This document shows positions 16,276 through 24,538 of a stretch of DNA of 64,000 nt, piece by piece. Both the position numbers and the translations under genes were made by a program. The DNA comes from Clostridia bacterium (GTDB lineage Bacteria > Bacillota > Clostridia > Oscillospirales > Acutalibacteraceae). Position 1 is the first letter of the stretch. Each line of letters opens with the position of its first letter. The notes below the pieces were generated by a model that was not told where the DNA came from, did not search any database, and worked only from the letters and a program-made list of their open reading frames with translations. Location of the stretch: contig JAFUNA010000015.1 in NCBI GenBank assembly GCA_017473165.1, forward strand, positions 1-64,000, in the 5' to 3' direction.

Positions 16276-16701
16276 ATGGCACAGAAAGTTGTCGGCTTAA
16301 TTAAGTTACAGATCCCCGCAGGCAAGGCCACTCCGGCTCCCCCTGTAGGTCCCGCACTTGGTCAGCACGGTGTTAACATCATGGCTTTCACAAAGGAATT
16401 CAATGAGCGCACAAAGAACGACATGGGTCTTATTATCCCTGTTGTTATCACAGTTTATGCTGACCGTACATTCAGCTTCATCACAAAGACTCCCCCCGCT
16501 GCAGTCCTCATCAAGAAGGCTTGCGGAATTGAAAGCGGTTCGGGCGTTCCCAACAAGACCAAGGTTGCAACAATCACTCAGGATCAGGTTCGCAAGATTG
16601 CAGAGCAGAAGATGCCCGACCTCAACGCAGCTTCCGTTGAAGCAGCTATGAGCATGATCGCCGGCACAGCTCGCAGCATGGGCGTTACAGTTGCTGACTG
16701 A
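16276..16701 (+). CDS. rplK: 50S ribosomal protein L11
   Basis: The 141-residue product is full length, with the N-terminal [21 protein letters not shown] motif and the C-terminal RNA-binding domain ending [14 protein letters not shown]. It forms the L10/L12 stalk base with 23S rRNA. ATGGAGG lies 10 bases before the ATG. Confidence 0.97.
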   Translation: MAQKVVGLIKLQIPAGKATPAPPVGPALGQHGVNIMAFTKEFNERTKNDMGLIIPVVITVYADRTFSFITKTPPAAVLIKKACGIESGSGVPNKTKVATITQDQVRKIAEQKMPDLNAASVEAAMSMIAGTARSMGVTVAD

Positions 16702-16711
16702 TTACGCTACT

Positions 16712-16738
16712 GTGGGAGGAAAAATCCGATTTAACCAC
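16712..16738 (+). promoter_or_regulatory. L1-binding-type site between rplK and rplA
   Basis: GTGGGAGGA, AAAA, TCCG and a final ACCAC repeat the pattern seen upstream of rplK. This is probably a second contact site for L1 feedback repression. Confidence 0.65.
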
Positions 16739-16761
16739 ATGATTGGGAGGAATTAATTAAC

Positions 16762-17472
16762 ATGAAACACGGAAAGAAATATAACGAGAGTGCAAAGCTC
16801 GTTGAAAGAGCTACTCTCTATGATACCGACGCTGCACTTGAGCTCGCTGTTAAGACTGCAAGTGCAAAGTTCGACGAAACTGTAGAAGTACACGTTCGTC
16901 TCGGCGTTGACTCACGTCACGCTGACCAGCAGGTTCGCGGTGCTGTTGTTCTTCCTAACGGAACAGGCCGTACCGTAAGAGTTGCTGTTTTCGCAAAGGG
17001 CCCCGACGCTGACGCTGCAGTTGCTGCAGGCGCAGAGGTTGTTGGTGCTGAAGACCTTGTTGCAAGAATCCAGGGCGAAGGCTTCATGGATTTTGACGTT
17101 TGTATCGCTGCACCCAACATGATGGGTCTCGTTGGTCGTCTTGGTAAGGTTCTCGGTCCCCGTGGTCTTATGCCCAGCCCCAAGGCAGGTACCGTTACAC
17201 CCGACGTTGCAAAGGCTGTTACAGAAGCTAAAGCAGGTAAGATTGAGTACCGTCTTGACAAAACAAACATCATCCACTGCCCCATCGGTAAGGTTTCCTT
17301 CGGTGCAGAGAAGCTTGCTGAAAACTTCAACACTCTTCTCGATGCTATCATCAAGGCAAAGCCCGCTGCTGCAAAGGGTCAGTACATCCGTTCATGCGTT
17401 CTTGCTACAACAATGGGCCCCGGCGTTAAGGTTAACCCCAACAAGATCGGCTCAGCAGCAACAGAAGCATAA
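16762..17472 (+). CDS. rplA: 50S ribosomal protein L1
   Basis: The 236-residue product is full length. [19 protein letters not shown] and the [20 protein letters not shown] loop are diagnostic. L1 forms the mobile stalk near the E site and represses its own mRNA, for which two candidate sites lie upstream. GGGAGG precedes the ATG. Confidence 0.97.
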   Translation: MKHGKKYNESAKLVERATLYDTDAALELAVKTASAKFDETVEVHVRLGVDSRHADQQVRGAVVLPNGTGRTVRVAVFAKGPDADAAVAAGAEVVGAEDLVARIQGEGFMDFDVCIAAPNMMGLVGRLGKVLGPRGLMPSPKAGTVTPDVAKAVTEAKAGKIEYRLDKTNIIHCPIGKVSFGAEKLAENFNTLLDAIIKAKPAAAKGQYIRSCVLATTMGPGVKVNPNKIGSAATEA

Positions 17473-17479
17473 AAAACTC

Positions 17480-17508
17480 TTGACAAGCACAAAATTATGT
17501 GCTATCAT
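17480..17508 (+). promoter_or_regulatory. Promoter of rplJ-rplL
   Basis: TTGACA (17480) and TATCAT (17503) are separated by 17 bases, directly after the rplA stop codon. It gives the L10/L12 genes their own transcript. Confidence 0.88.
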
Positions 17509-17512
17509 ATTT

Positions 17513-17688
17513 AAGCTGTTCTTTTTAAGACAGCAGGTGCTTTTCGCATAAAGGTTATTTTTAGCCGCCTGCCGAGAGAGGATGCATACAAAAAGCATAA
17601 GCTTACCATGTATGTTACGCCCTTTCTGCGGTTTGCGGAAAGGGCTGATTTTTTAATGTATACAAAATCCACACGGAGGTGAAAATAC
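17513..17688 (+). promoter_or_regulatory. L10 leader with attenuator
   Basis: The roughly 175-base untranslated leader of rplJ has a CTGT/ACAG hairpin near 17516-17533 and a GC-rich middle block (GCCGCCTGCCGAGAGAGG). A strong terminator-like stem follows (17619-17626 with 17638-17645) with TGATTTTTT after it. Position, size and terminator agree with the Firmicutes L10 leader, where the L10(L12)4 complex binds the RNA and lowers read-through. Confidence 0.85.
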
Positions 17689-18222
17689 ATGCCCAGCGCA
17701 AAGGTTTTGGAACAGAAGAAACAGATTGTCGCAGACCTTACCGAGCAGCTTCAGAATTCAGTTGCAGGTGTTGTTGTTGACTATAAGGGTATCAACGTTG
17801 CTGACGACACAAAGCTTCGTAAAGAGCTTCGTGAAGCAGGCGTTAAGTACACAGTTGTCAAGAACACCCTCCTCGGTCTTGCAGCAAAGAACGTAGGTCT
17901 TGACGATATTTGCGGCGTTCTTGAAGGCACAACAGCTATCGCTATCAGTGCTGAAGACCACACCGCAGCAGCAAGAATCCTTTCAAAGTTTGCTGATACA
18001 CACAAGAACTTCTCTGTTAAGAGCGGTTACCTTGACGGCAAGGTTGTTGACACAGCAACAATTGATTCACTTGCAAAGCTTCCCACAAGAGAAGTACTTC
18101 TTGCAACAGTTTGCAACGCATTCAACGCACCCATCGCATCTTTCGCACGTGCAATTCAGGCTATTGTTGATAAGAGCGGCGAAGCTCCCGCAGCAGCTGA
18201 AGAAGCACCCGCAGAAGCATAA
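17689..18222 (+). CDS. rplJ: 50S ribosomal protein L10
   Basis: The 177-residue product has the N-terminal rRNA-binding domain (KKQIVADLTEQLQNSVAGVV, VKYTVVKNTLLGLAAK) and a C-terminal helix that carries L7/L12 dimers. It ends in an Ala/Glu-rich tail. GGAGGTG lies 7 bases before the ATG. Control by the upstream leader is expected. Confidence 0.97.
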   Translation: MPSAKVLEQKKQIVADLTEQLQNSVAGVVVDYKGINVADDTKLRKELREAGVKYTVVKNTLLGLAAKNVGLDDICGVLEGTTAIAISAEDHTAAARILSKFADTHKNFSVKSGYLDGKVVDTATIDSLAKLPTREVLLATVCNAFNAPIASFARAIQAIVDKSGEAPAAAEEAPAEA

Positions 18223-18265
18223 TTTATTATTAAACTAACATTTTAACAAATTGGAGGAAAATAAA

Positions 18266-18640
18266 ATGGCATCAGAAAAGATTGCAGCAATGATTGAAAC
18301 AATCAAAGAACTCACAGTACTTGAGCTTTCAGAGCTCGTTCACGCAGTAGAAGAAGAATTCGGCGTATCAGCAGCAGCAGCAGTTGCAGTAGCAGCTCCC
18401 GCAGAAGCAGCTGCAGCAGCAGAAGAAAAGACAGAATTCGACGTAATTCTTGCTGAAGTTGGCGCAGAAAAGATTAAGGTTATCAAGGTTGTTCGTGAGC
18501 TCACAGGTCTTGGCCTTGCAGAAGCAAAGGCTGCTGTTGACAGCGCACCCAAGGCTCTCAAGGAAGGCGTTTCCAAGGAAGACGCTGAAGCTGCAAAGGC
18601 AAAGCTTGAAGAAGTTGGTGCAAAGGTTGAAATTAAATAA
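18266..18640 (+). CDS. rplL: 50S ribosomal protein L7/L12
   Basis: The 124-residue product has an N-terminal dimerisation domain, an Ala-rich hinge (about 38-55) and the factor-binding C-terminal domain ([35 protein letters not shown]). The start is the ATG at 18266, with GGAGG 8 bases before; an in-frame ATG at 18251 overlaps that site and would add five residues not found in the family. Confidence 0.97.
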   Translation: MASEKIAAMIETIKELTVLELSELVHAVEEEFGVSAAAAVAVAAPAEAAAAAEEKTEFDVILAEVGAEKIKVIKVVRELTGLGLAEAKAAVDSAPKALKEGVSKEDAEAAKAKLEEVGAKVEIK

Positions 18641-18658
18641 TTTAATTTTCAAACAAGC

Positions 18659-18696
18659 AACCCGCTGTGGAATTCCACGGCGGGTTTTCTTTTGCA
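18659..18696 (+). terminator. Terminator of the rplJL operon
   Basis: AACCCGC...GCGGGTT forms a long stem (18659-18686, with CTGTGGAATTCCACGG in its upper part), followed by TTCTTTT. Confidence 0.92.
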
Positions 18697-18751
18697 TATT
18701 AATTCTGATTTGTGTATATGTTTGATTTAACGAAGTAAAGACAGAGGGAGT

Positions 18752-18872
18752 TCCAAAGCAGCCGTGGATTACGGCAATTTCTTTCGGCGGGCCGGGTCAG
18801 CCCGCCCTACAGCAGATGAAAAAAGAATATTGTAGGGGACGGCGTCCTCGACGTCCCGCGAAAGCAGAATTC
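18752..18872. repeat. Two dispersed intergenic palindromic repeats
   Basis: The first unit carries GCCGTGGATT (18761) and GGCGGGCC...GCCCGCCCTAC. The second carries TGTAGGGGACGG and GACGTCCCGC (about 18831-18862). The first shares GCCGTGGATT and the CCCTAC/GTAGGG end with 45527-45560, and the second shares GACGTCCCGC with 147-156. No gene was seen here. Confidence 0.55.
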
Positions 18873-18880
18873 ATTTACAG

Positions 18881-19207
18881 CTATTTATTATCAACCATTA
18901 AATCGATTAAATCCGAAACGATTTTTTTATCCCTTTCGGAAAGCAGGGGTATTTTTTGGGCAATTTCATCCTGCATATAATCGTCACGGGATTTTGCCGA
19001 GCCCGAAACAAGATATGCCATGTCACCGTCAAGCACGGAGCAGATTTCCGCCAGCGTTTCAAGGCTGATTTTGGTTATACCTCTTTCGAGCTGACTTATA
19101 TATCCAACAGAAACATCAATTTGCTCCGCAAGCCATTCCTGGGTTTTGCCTGCAGTCTTTCTTGTAGCCTTTATGCGAGAACCAATCAAATTAAAATCAA
19201 CACTCAT
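18881..19207 (-). CDS. XRE family regulator
   Basis: The 108-residue product has a Cro/C1 HTH at about residues 5-60 (IGSRIKATRKTAGKTQEWLA, then DVSVGYISQLERGITKISLETL). A C-terminal helical part (DDYMQDEIAQKIPLLSERDK) probably dimerises. The ATG at 19207 is used because AGAGGTGA lies 6 bases upstream; a GTG three codons earlier overlaps that site. The gene is divergent from the exported proteins at 19382, and an 18-base perfect palindrome in the shared gap is its probable operator. Confidence 0.88.
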   Translation of the reverse strand: MSVDFNLIGSRIKATRKTAGKTQEWLAEQIDVSVGYISQLERGITKISLETLAEICSVLDGDMAYLVSGSAKSRDDYMQDEIAQKIPLLSERDKKIVSDLIDLMVDNK

Positions 19208-19262
19208 TACTGTCACCTCTGTTATATTGTGATAGTAATAGCTAAATATTAACAGACATTAT

Positions 19263-19280
19263 TAACTAAATATTTAGTTA
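19263..19280. promoter_or_regulatory. 18-bp perfect palindrome, likely XRE operator
   Basis: TAACTAAAT and ATTTAGTTA form an uninterrupted palindrome 6 bases before the -35 of the rightward promoter. A half-like copy, TAGCTAAATATTAACA, lies about 25 bases to its left. Confidence 0.7.
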
Positions 19281-19286
19281 TTAGTG

Positions 19287-19314
19287 TTGACAGATATATT
19301 TTTTATGCTATAAT
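19287..19314 (+). promoter_or_regulatory. Promoter of the 19382 gene
   Basis: A consensus TTGACA (19287) and consensus TATAAT (19309) are separated by 16 bases. It lies next to the 18-bp palindrome, so it is likely repressible. Confidence 0.85.
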
Positions 19315-19381
19315 GAACATGAAACCGTTTATTGACAAAACGGAAAATAAGTGCTATTTTAAAGAAAAAAGGGGGATTTTT

Positions 19382-20290
19382 ATGCAAGCAATTTTATGGA
19401 AAATCATTTCAGCAATCATGTCCGTTGTTTTCTTTATTTCGGGATTTATCCCGGGCTCAAATCTTAATGAGCCGAAGCCTGTTGAAGATATCAAGGTTTT
19501 TGACGGAGTTTTTATCTCTATTATAGGCAAAGAAAAATATCACGTTTTCAGCACATACGAAGAACTGAATATTTATAGTGAGACACACTATAGTCCGTCG
19601 GTAAAAGAGTATGTGGAGTCTGTTGATAAATCTCTTTTTGAAGAGAATAATCTTGTTGTTATAAATGTTCTTTACGCTGATTCCTCATGGAAAACAAAGG
19701 TTACATCTGTACTTCAGACTGGAAATACGCTTGAAGTTGAGTATGTTGCGGTTCAAGATCTGTATTCAGTCGCTTTATGTGCCGAACATTACAGCACAGT
19801 TTTTGTAACAACAAACAAACTGATTTCAAATGTTAAAGTAACCAAACTGGATTCAATGGAAATTCCATTTATGATTGACGGAAGCAGAGAAGGTTGGTTC
19901 AACATTGTTGACACGGAAATTCACGGATTAACAGAGGAATTTAGCGGTTACACCAATGTTTTCTCTGATTTTGAAGGCTGGAAAGAATTCCTTGACAGCG
20001 GAAAATATGAGTTTGAAGAATATGCCGACACGATTGATGAGAAATACTTTGAAATAAAAAATTTAGTTGCTGTCATAGTCAGCAAGAATGCTCGTGAAGA
20101 AACAAGAATTGAATATCCCGATATCAAAGATGATAATATTATGATTGATTATTACCTTGTTAGTCAGCCGGGTATTTATCCTGATAATATAACATACCAG
20201 ACAATTTTTGTTGAAACAAACAAGAATATTTCAACTGTTACCGCAACATTAAAAGACCCACATTTTTCCGTGCCGTTTGTTCTTGACTGA
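19382..20290 (+). CDS. Exported protein with two copies of an unrecognised domain
   Basis: The 302-residue product begins with a hydrophobic signal or anchor (residues 4-24). Two homologous units follow. The first (about 40-155) contains LFEENNLVVINV and HYSTVFVTTNK. The second (about 175-300) contains YFEIKNLVAVIV and YQTIFVETNK. The downstream protein has a third copy. The beta-rich layout vaguely recalls PrcB-type domains but I cannot assign a family. The ATG at 19382 has AGGGGGA upstream; an in-frame reading from 19313 would start inside the promoter. Likely controlled by the divergent XRE protein. Confidence 0.8.
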   Translation: MQAILWKIISAIMSVVFFISGFIPGSNLNEPKPVEDIKVFDGVFISIIGKEKYHVFSTYEELNIYSETHYSPSVKEYVESVDKSLFEENNLVVINVLYADSSWKTKVTSVLQTGNTLEVEYVAVQDLYSVALCAEHYSTVFVTTNKLISNVKVTKLDSMEIPFMIDGSREGWFNIVDTEIHGLTEEFSGYTNVFSDFEGWKEFLDSGKYEFEEYADTIDEKYFEIKNLVAVIVSKNAREETRIEYPDIKDDNIMIDYYLVSQPGIYPDNITYQTIFVETNKNISTVTATLKDPHFSVPFVLD

Positions 20291-20340
20291 AAAACAGCAC
20301 TTCATTCGGATAATATTTTAAATTAAAAGGAGGCAAAATC

Positions 20341-20808
20341 ATGGCAGCATTATTAATTAAAGCATCATCAATTTTTATGTCACTCATCGTTCTTCTTTCA
20401 AACGCATTCCCTGCTCTTTTCGGTGGTAAAATCTTTGTTGACCCCAACGGCGATGCCGTTACAATTGTTGAAAACGTTGATATCGGCGATGAAAATATTG
20501 TCATAAGCGACTACGAAGCCTTCAAAGCCCTCGGTGATGTCGGAGTCAGCTATGATGAGAAATTTTTTGAAACAAACAATCTTGCTGTTTTCAGCGTTGA
20601 GTATGATGAAAGATATACATTCTATCTTACATCAATCTGCATTGACGGCAAAAATATGGAAGCGAGATTTTATATTGACCCGCCAAAGGGTGTTATAACG
20701 ATGAATTATATGCCGACTCACAAAACAGTTTTCATTGAAACAACAAAGGATGTTACAATGTTGAGGTCCGTCAAAGCCGATTCTGTTAATTTCTTTAAGC
20801 CGATGTAA
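20341..20808 (+). CDS. Exported single-domain paralogue of the preceding protein
   Basis: The 155-residue product has an N-terminal hydrophobic signal or anchor (about 5-28). One domain follows that matches both units of the upstream protein: FFETNNLAVFSV and HKTVFIETTK align with LFEENNLVVINV/YFEIKNLVAVIV and HYSTVFVTTNK/YQTIFVETNK. AAAGGAGG lies before the ATG. It is 50 bases from the previous gene, probably on the same transcript, and ends at a bidirectional terminator. Function unknown. Confidence 0.8.
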   Translation: MAALLIKASSIFMSLIVLLSNAFPALFGGKIFVDPNGDAVTIVENVDIGDENIVISDYEAFKALGDVGVSYDEKFFETNNLAVFSVEYDERYTFYLTSICIDGKNMEARFYIDPPKGVITMNYMPTHKTVFIETTKDVTMLRSVKADSVNFFKPM

Positions 20809-20815
20809 TATAACA

Positions 20816-20850
20816 AAAAGCCGCTTGGATTTTCCAAGCGGCAATTTTTA
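20816..20850. terminator. Bidirectional terminator
   Basis: GCCGCTTGG and CCAAGCGGC (20820-20842) are flanked by AAAAA on the left and TTTTT on the right. It serves the convergent exported-protein and EF-G-like genes. Confidence 0.9.
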
Positions 20851-20859
20851 TGTATTGAA

Positions 20860-22911
20860 TTATTCGTCTTCGAGTTCTGCTTTTCTTTCAGCGATAACCT
20901 TCTGTGCAACGTTTTCGGGAGCTGCTTCATAGTGGTCAAACTCAAATGAAAAATAGCCTCTGCCGATTGTTACGGAGCGGAGAACTGTTGCGAAATCGCC
21001 CATTTCTGCCATGGGAACTTCTGCTACAAGCTCCTGCATCTTGGGGTCATCCTCGCAGGGACCCATGCCGAGAACACGGCCGCGTCTCTTTGTGATGTCG
21101 CCCATGATGTCGCCGAGGTTGTCGCCGGGCATATAAGCCTTGAGTGAGCCGTAGGGCTCAAGAAGCTTAGGATTAGCCTGGGGCATACCGTTCTTATAAG
21201 CAATCTTTGCAGCCATCTTGAATGCCATTTCGTTGGAGTCAACGGGGTGTGACGAACCGTCATAAAGAGTTGCTCTCAATCCAACAACGGGATAGCCTGC
21301 AAGAGGTCCTTTGAGGATTGCTTCACGAAGACCCTTTTCAACTGCGGGGAAGAAGTTCTTGGGAACGGAGCCGCCGACAACTCTCTCTGCAAATTCGAAA
21401 TCTTCTGTGGGGATGGGCTCAAATTCAACCCAGACGTCACCGAACTGACCGCTGCCGCCTGACTGCTTCTTATGTCTGCCCTGAACGGCAACCTTCTTGC
21501 CGATTGTTTCTCTGTATGCAACCTTGGGAACTTCAAGGTCAACCTCAACGCCGAACTTTGTCTTAAGCTTTGTTACAACAGAGTCAAGGTGCTGTTCGCC
21601 GAGACCTGCGATAATCTGCTCTTTTGTTTCGGTGTTGGTGTAGTAGCTGATTGTAAGGTCTTCTTCTGAAAGTCTGTTAAGACCTGCAGCAACCTTATCT
21701 TCTTCGCCCTTCTTCTTTGCCTTAACAGCCATGGGAAGGCAGGGCTTGGGGAAGCTTACGCCCTTAAGCTTGATATCAGCCTTGGGAGCGCAGAGTGTGT
21801 CGCCTGTTTTGAAGCTTGAAAGCTTTGTGATGATACCGATATCGCCTGCAAGGATAGCGGGAGCTTCTTCCTGCTTGCCGCCCTTGGGGAAGAGGAGCTT
21901 GCCCATTCTTTCGGTTTCGCCTGTGCGTTCATTGTATGCGGGTGTATCGGGAGTGATTTTACCCGAAATAACCTTGAAATATGACATCTTACCAACGAAG
22001 GGGTCAGCAACGGTCTTGAAGCAGATTGCTGCAAGAGGAGCGTTTTCGTCGGGGGTAAGGTCGCCTTCGGATGCAACGGATGCAGCGTCGGGAGCTGACT
22101 GAACGATACTGTTGTTGATGAGGTCAACAGCTTCAACAAGGTAACCCGAGCAAGCATAAACGGGGCAGATGTCGCCTGCGAGAATGCCTGTCTTAAGACC
22201 TCTGTCGATTTCATCGTCGGTAAGGGGTTCGCCGTCAAAGAATTTCATCATGAGATCTTCGTCAGCACTTGCAACTGCTTCGATGAAAGCTTCTCTCATT
22301 CTGTTTGTTCTCTCATCGTTTTCGGGCATGGGCGCGTCTGAACGCTTGCCGTCTTTGTATGAGAAAGCTTCGTTACGGGAGAAGTCAACGTATGAAACAA
22401 CCTTGTCACCCTCAACATAAGGAACAACAACGGGGCAAATCTTGTTGCCGTATTCTTCCTGAAGAGAATCAAAGGTCTTGTAGAAGTGTGCGTTTTCAGC
22501 GTCACACTTTGTTATTGCAAACATCTTGTTGATGCCTCTGTCGGTAGCTGCTTTATATGCCTTTTCTGCACCAACGTCGAGTGTGCTGCCTGAAGCAAGA
22601 ACGATAAGGACCGCACCTGCTGCACGGATGCCTTCGCTCATGCCGCCTGCAAAGTCAAAAAGACCCGGAGTGTCGATTATGTTAATTTTTGTGTTTTTCC
22701 ATTCATATGAAGCAACAGCGGAAGCTATGGAGCACTTACGTCTTTTTTCTTCTGCGTCGAAGTCCATTACTGTGTTGCCGTCTGCAACTCTGCCGAGTCT
22801 GTCGGTTGCGTTTGAAACATAAAGCATTGCTTCAGCAAGAGTTGTTTTGCCTCGTCCGCCGTGACCGGCAATAACGATGTTTCTGATGTCTTTTGCGCTG
22901 TAAGATTTCAA
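20860..22911 (-). CDS. EF-G-like translation factor paralogue with altered GTPase motifs
   Basis: The 683-residue product has all EF-G domains: G domain, domain II, then III-V ending in the EFG_C fold. The P-loop is present as GHGGRGKT (16-23). G2 is RRKCSI rather than the usual RGITI. G3 is DTPGL (80-84), where canonical EF-G has DTPGH and the His is needed for GTP hydrolysis. G4 is TKCD (134-137) rather than NKMD. It is therefore a second-class EF-G, not the housekeeping fusA, which normally sits with rpsL-rpsG. Paralogues lacking GTPase activity, such as Bacteroides EF-G2, are known. It has its own promoter and AAGGAGGAA site. Its role may lie in slow or starvation growth. Confidence 0.88.
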   Translation of the reverse strand: MKSYSAKDIRNIVIAGHGGRGKTTLAEAMLYVSNATDRLGRVADGNTVMDFDAEEKRRKCSIASAVASYEWKNTKINIIDTPGLFDFAGGMSEGIRAAGAVLIVLASGSTLDVGAEKAYKAATDRGINKMFAITKCDAENAHFYKTFDSLQEEYGNKICPVVVPYVEGDKVVSYVDFSRNEAFSYKDGKRSDAPMPENDERTNRMREAFIEAVASADEDLMMKFFDGEPLTDDEIDRGLKTGILAGDICPVYACSGYLVEAVDLINNSIVQSAPDAASVASEGDLTPDENAPLAAICFKTVADPFVGKMSYFKVISGKITPDTPAYNERTGETERMGKLLFPKGGKQEEAPAILAGDIGIITKLSSFKTGDTLCAPKADIKLKGVSFPKPCLPMAVKAKKKGEEDKVAAGLNRLSEEDLTISYYTNTETKEQIIAGLGEQHLDSVVTKLKTKFGVEVDLEVPKVAYRETIGKKVAVQGRHKKQSGGSGQFGDVWVEFEPIPTEDFEFAERVVGGSVPKNFFPAVEKGLREAILKGPLAGYPVVGLRATLYDGSSHPVDSNEMAFKMAAKIAYKNGMPQANPKLLEPYGSLKAYMPGDNLGDIMGDITKRRGRVLGMGPCEDDPKMQELVAEVPMAEMGDFATVLRSVTIGRGYFSFEFDHYEAAPENVAQKVIAERKAELEDE

Positions 22912-22933
22912 AGGGATTCCTCCTTAAAATATA

Positions 22934-22964
22934 TTCCGCACGGGCGGAAATTGCCTTTTGAGGC
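22934..22964 (-). promoter_or_regulatory. Two hairpins in the EF-G-like leader
   Basis: TTCCGC/GCGGAA (22934-22949) and TGCC/GGCA (22951-22964) lie side by side in the roughly 90-base untranslated leader. A regulatory role is possible but unproven. Confidence 0.35.
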
Positions 22965-23010
22965 AGTTAATTAAATTGCTTTTTAAAAATTAAGCACCAA
23001 TTTAAATAGC

Positions 23011-23039
23011 ATTATATCACAAAAGTTTTCCCATTTCAA
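23011..23039 (-). promoter_or_regulatory. Promoter of the EF-G-like gene
   Basis: On the minus strand, TTGAAA and a TGA-extended TATAAT are 17 bases apart. The start codon is about 100 bases downstream. Confidence 0.82.
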
Positions 23040-23123
23040 TGATTTTTTTGGTGTTTTTTGTCTATATTCACTAAATTTTTCAAAGTCCACAAAAAAGAAG
23101 TGCGAAAATTGAGCAATATTCAT

Positions 23124-23159
23124 AAAAAGAAGCCTGCACAGAGCAATTTCCGTGCAGGC
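23124..23159 (-). terminator. Terminator of the AI-2E family permease gene
   Basis: GCCTGCAC/GTGCAGGC (23132-23159) is followed on the minus strand by TTCTTTTT, directly after the stop codon at 23168. Confidence 0.85.
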
Positions 23160-23167
23160 GATGAATG

Positions 23168-24331
23168 TTATTTTGCAGATTTGAATCTGTTTCTGCCCCA
23201 AAGATGAATAATTCCTTCGTCGTTGAGAGCTTTGAGAAGAACAAAGGTTATGGGAAGCGTGAAAAGTCCGATAACGCCGAAAAGCTGAACTCCGAGATAC
23301 ATTCCCATGAGGGTGAGAACGGGGTGGATGCCCACGTTCATCGCAACAAGTCTGGGTTCGAGAATCTGGCGGATAACCGTTATTGCGGCATAGAGAACGA
23401 GAAGTCCGATGCCAAGCCCGATGTTTCCGTTAAAGAAGTTGATTATTGCCCATGGAACCATAACCGTGCCTGTGCCGAGAACGGGGAAAATGTCAACAAC
23501 AGCAATTGCAATGGAAATTGCGATGATGTAGCCGCCGTCATAAACACCGATGAGCTTCAGAATGTTAAGACCGATTGATATTTCGCAGAAGGTTATGAAT
23601 ATAATTGTTGCATAGGATTTGAACCATTTTCCGAGAATGTCGCCGAGAAGCTTTTTTGAGCTGACAAGCAGCTTTTCGTGTTCTTCAGAAACATTTTTCT
23701 TTATCAGCCCCGTGAAGCCGTCATAATCGCAGGTTACAAAGAAGCAGGCGATTATGCTGATAAGGGTTGCGGTTAGAATTGCGGGAATCTGCTTTGCGGT
23801 TGAAAGCAGACCGCCCAGAGGAGTGGTGATAACGGAAAAATCGAAGCTGTCGAGTCCGACTTCGCTCTCTGCGGAGCTTCTTTCTTCGTTCATGAGAAGA
23901 AGGTTGTCCACAACGCCGCTGATTGCATCGGTTGCGGATTTTTCGATTGCATCGGGCAGAAAAGCAAGCTTTGAAATTATCCAGCTTTCTGCGGAGCGAA
24001 TCAGATTTGGCAGGTCATTGACCTTTTCCATAAGATACTGTCCCAGTCCCTTGAACTCAACAAAAACCTTGTAGCCAACAAACACCACGGCACTGATTAT
24101 TATTGCAAGAATCAGCAGAACCGCAATTGCGGCGATAATGCTTTTTTTGATTTTTGTTTTCTTTGAAATCACCCTTAAGGGCTTCTGAAGCACCATTGCA
24201 ACCGCAAAAGCAATAACAAACGGAGCAACAAGCCAGAAGGCATATTTCATGAAAAAGTAATATGCGGCAATGAGAAAAGCATAGTAGGTAAGATTAATCA
24301 GATTTGCTCTTCTTTTTTCAACAAGATTCAT
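23168..24331 (-). CDS. AI-2E family membrane transporter
   Basis: This 387-residue membrane protein has the layout of the UPF0118/AI-2E family: about eight helices, a soluble insertion after helix 3 (roughly residues 85-150), and the C-terminal FPVLGTGTVMVPWAI and ILEPRLVAMNVGIHPVLTL motifs. Members export autoinducer-2-like molecules or act as Na+/H+ antiporters; which applies here cannot be told. It is transcribed alone, upstream of the EF-G-like gene on the same strand, and has its own terminator. Confidence 0.88.
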   Translation of the reverse strand: MNLVEKRRANLINLTYYAFLIAAYYFFMKYAFWLVAPFVIAFAVAMVLQKPLRVISKKTKIKKSIIAAIAVLLILAIIISAVVFVGYKVFVEFKGLGQYLMEKVNDLPNLIRSAESWIISKLAFLPDAIEKSATDAISGVVDNLLLMNEERSSAESEVGLDSFDFSVITTPLGGLLSTAKQIPAILTATLISIIACFFVTCDYDGFTGLIKKNVSEEHEKLLVSSKKLLGDILGKWFKSYATIIFITFCEISIGLNILKLIGVYDGGYIIAISIAIAVVDIFPVLGTGTVMVPWAIINFFNGNIGLGIGLLVLYAAITVIRQILEPRLVAMNVGIHPVLTLMGMYLGVQLFGVIGLFTLPITFVLLKALNDEGIIHLWGRNRFKSAK

Positions 24332-24538
24332 ACTTTTGATACCTCCCCGTATAAAAGCTTCACCTGTAATGCTGTTATTTTACATCATTTTTCCCCAAAA
24401 GGCAATAAATGCAATAAAAAATATAGAAAATCTTAAGAAAAGTTTAAAAATACTCTTTATTATTTTTAAAAAGTGTGATAAAATCTAACTTAAATATTGT
24501 TTTATTCATATAATGTTAATCGAAAGGAGCGCTTTTTG

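Noticed and set aside
20860-22911. Housekeeping fusA
   Set aside because: G2, G3 and G4 motifs deviate from canonical EF-G and the rpsL-rpsG-tuf context is absent.
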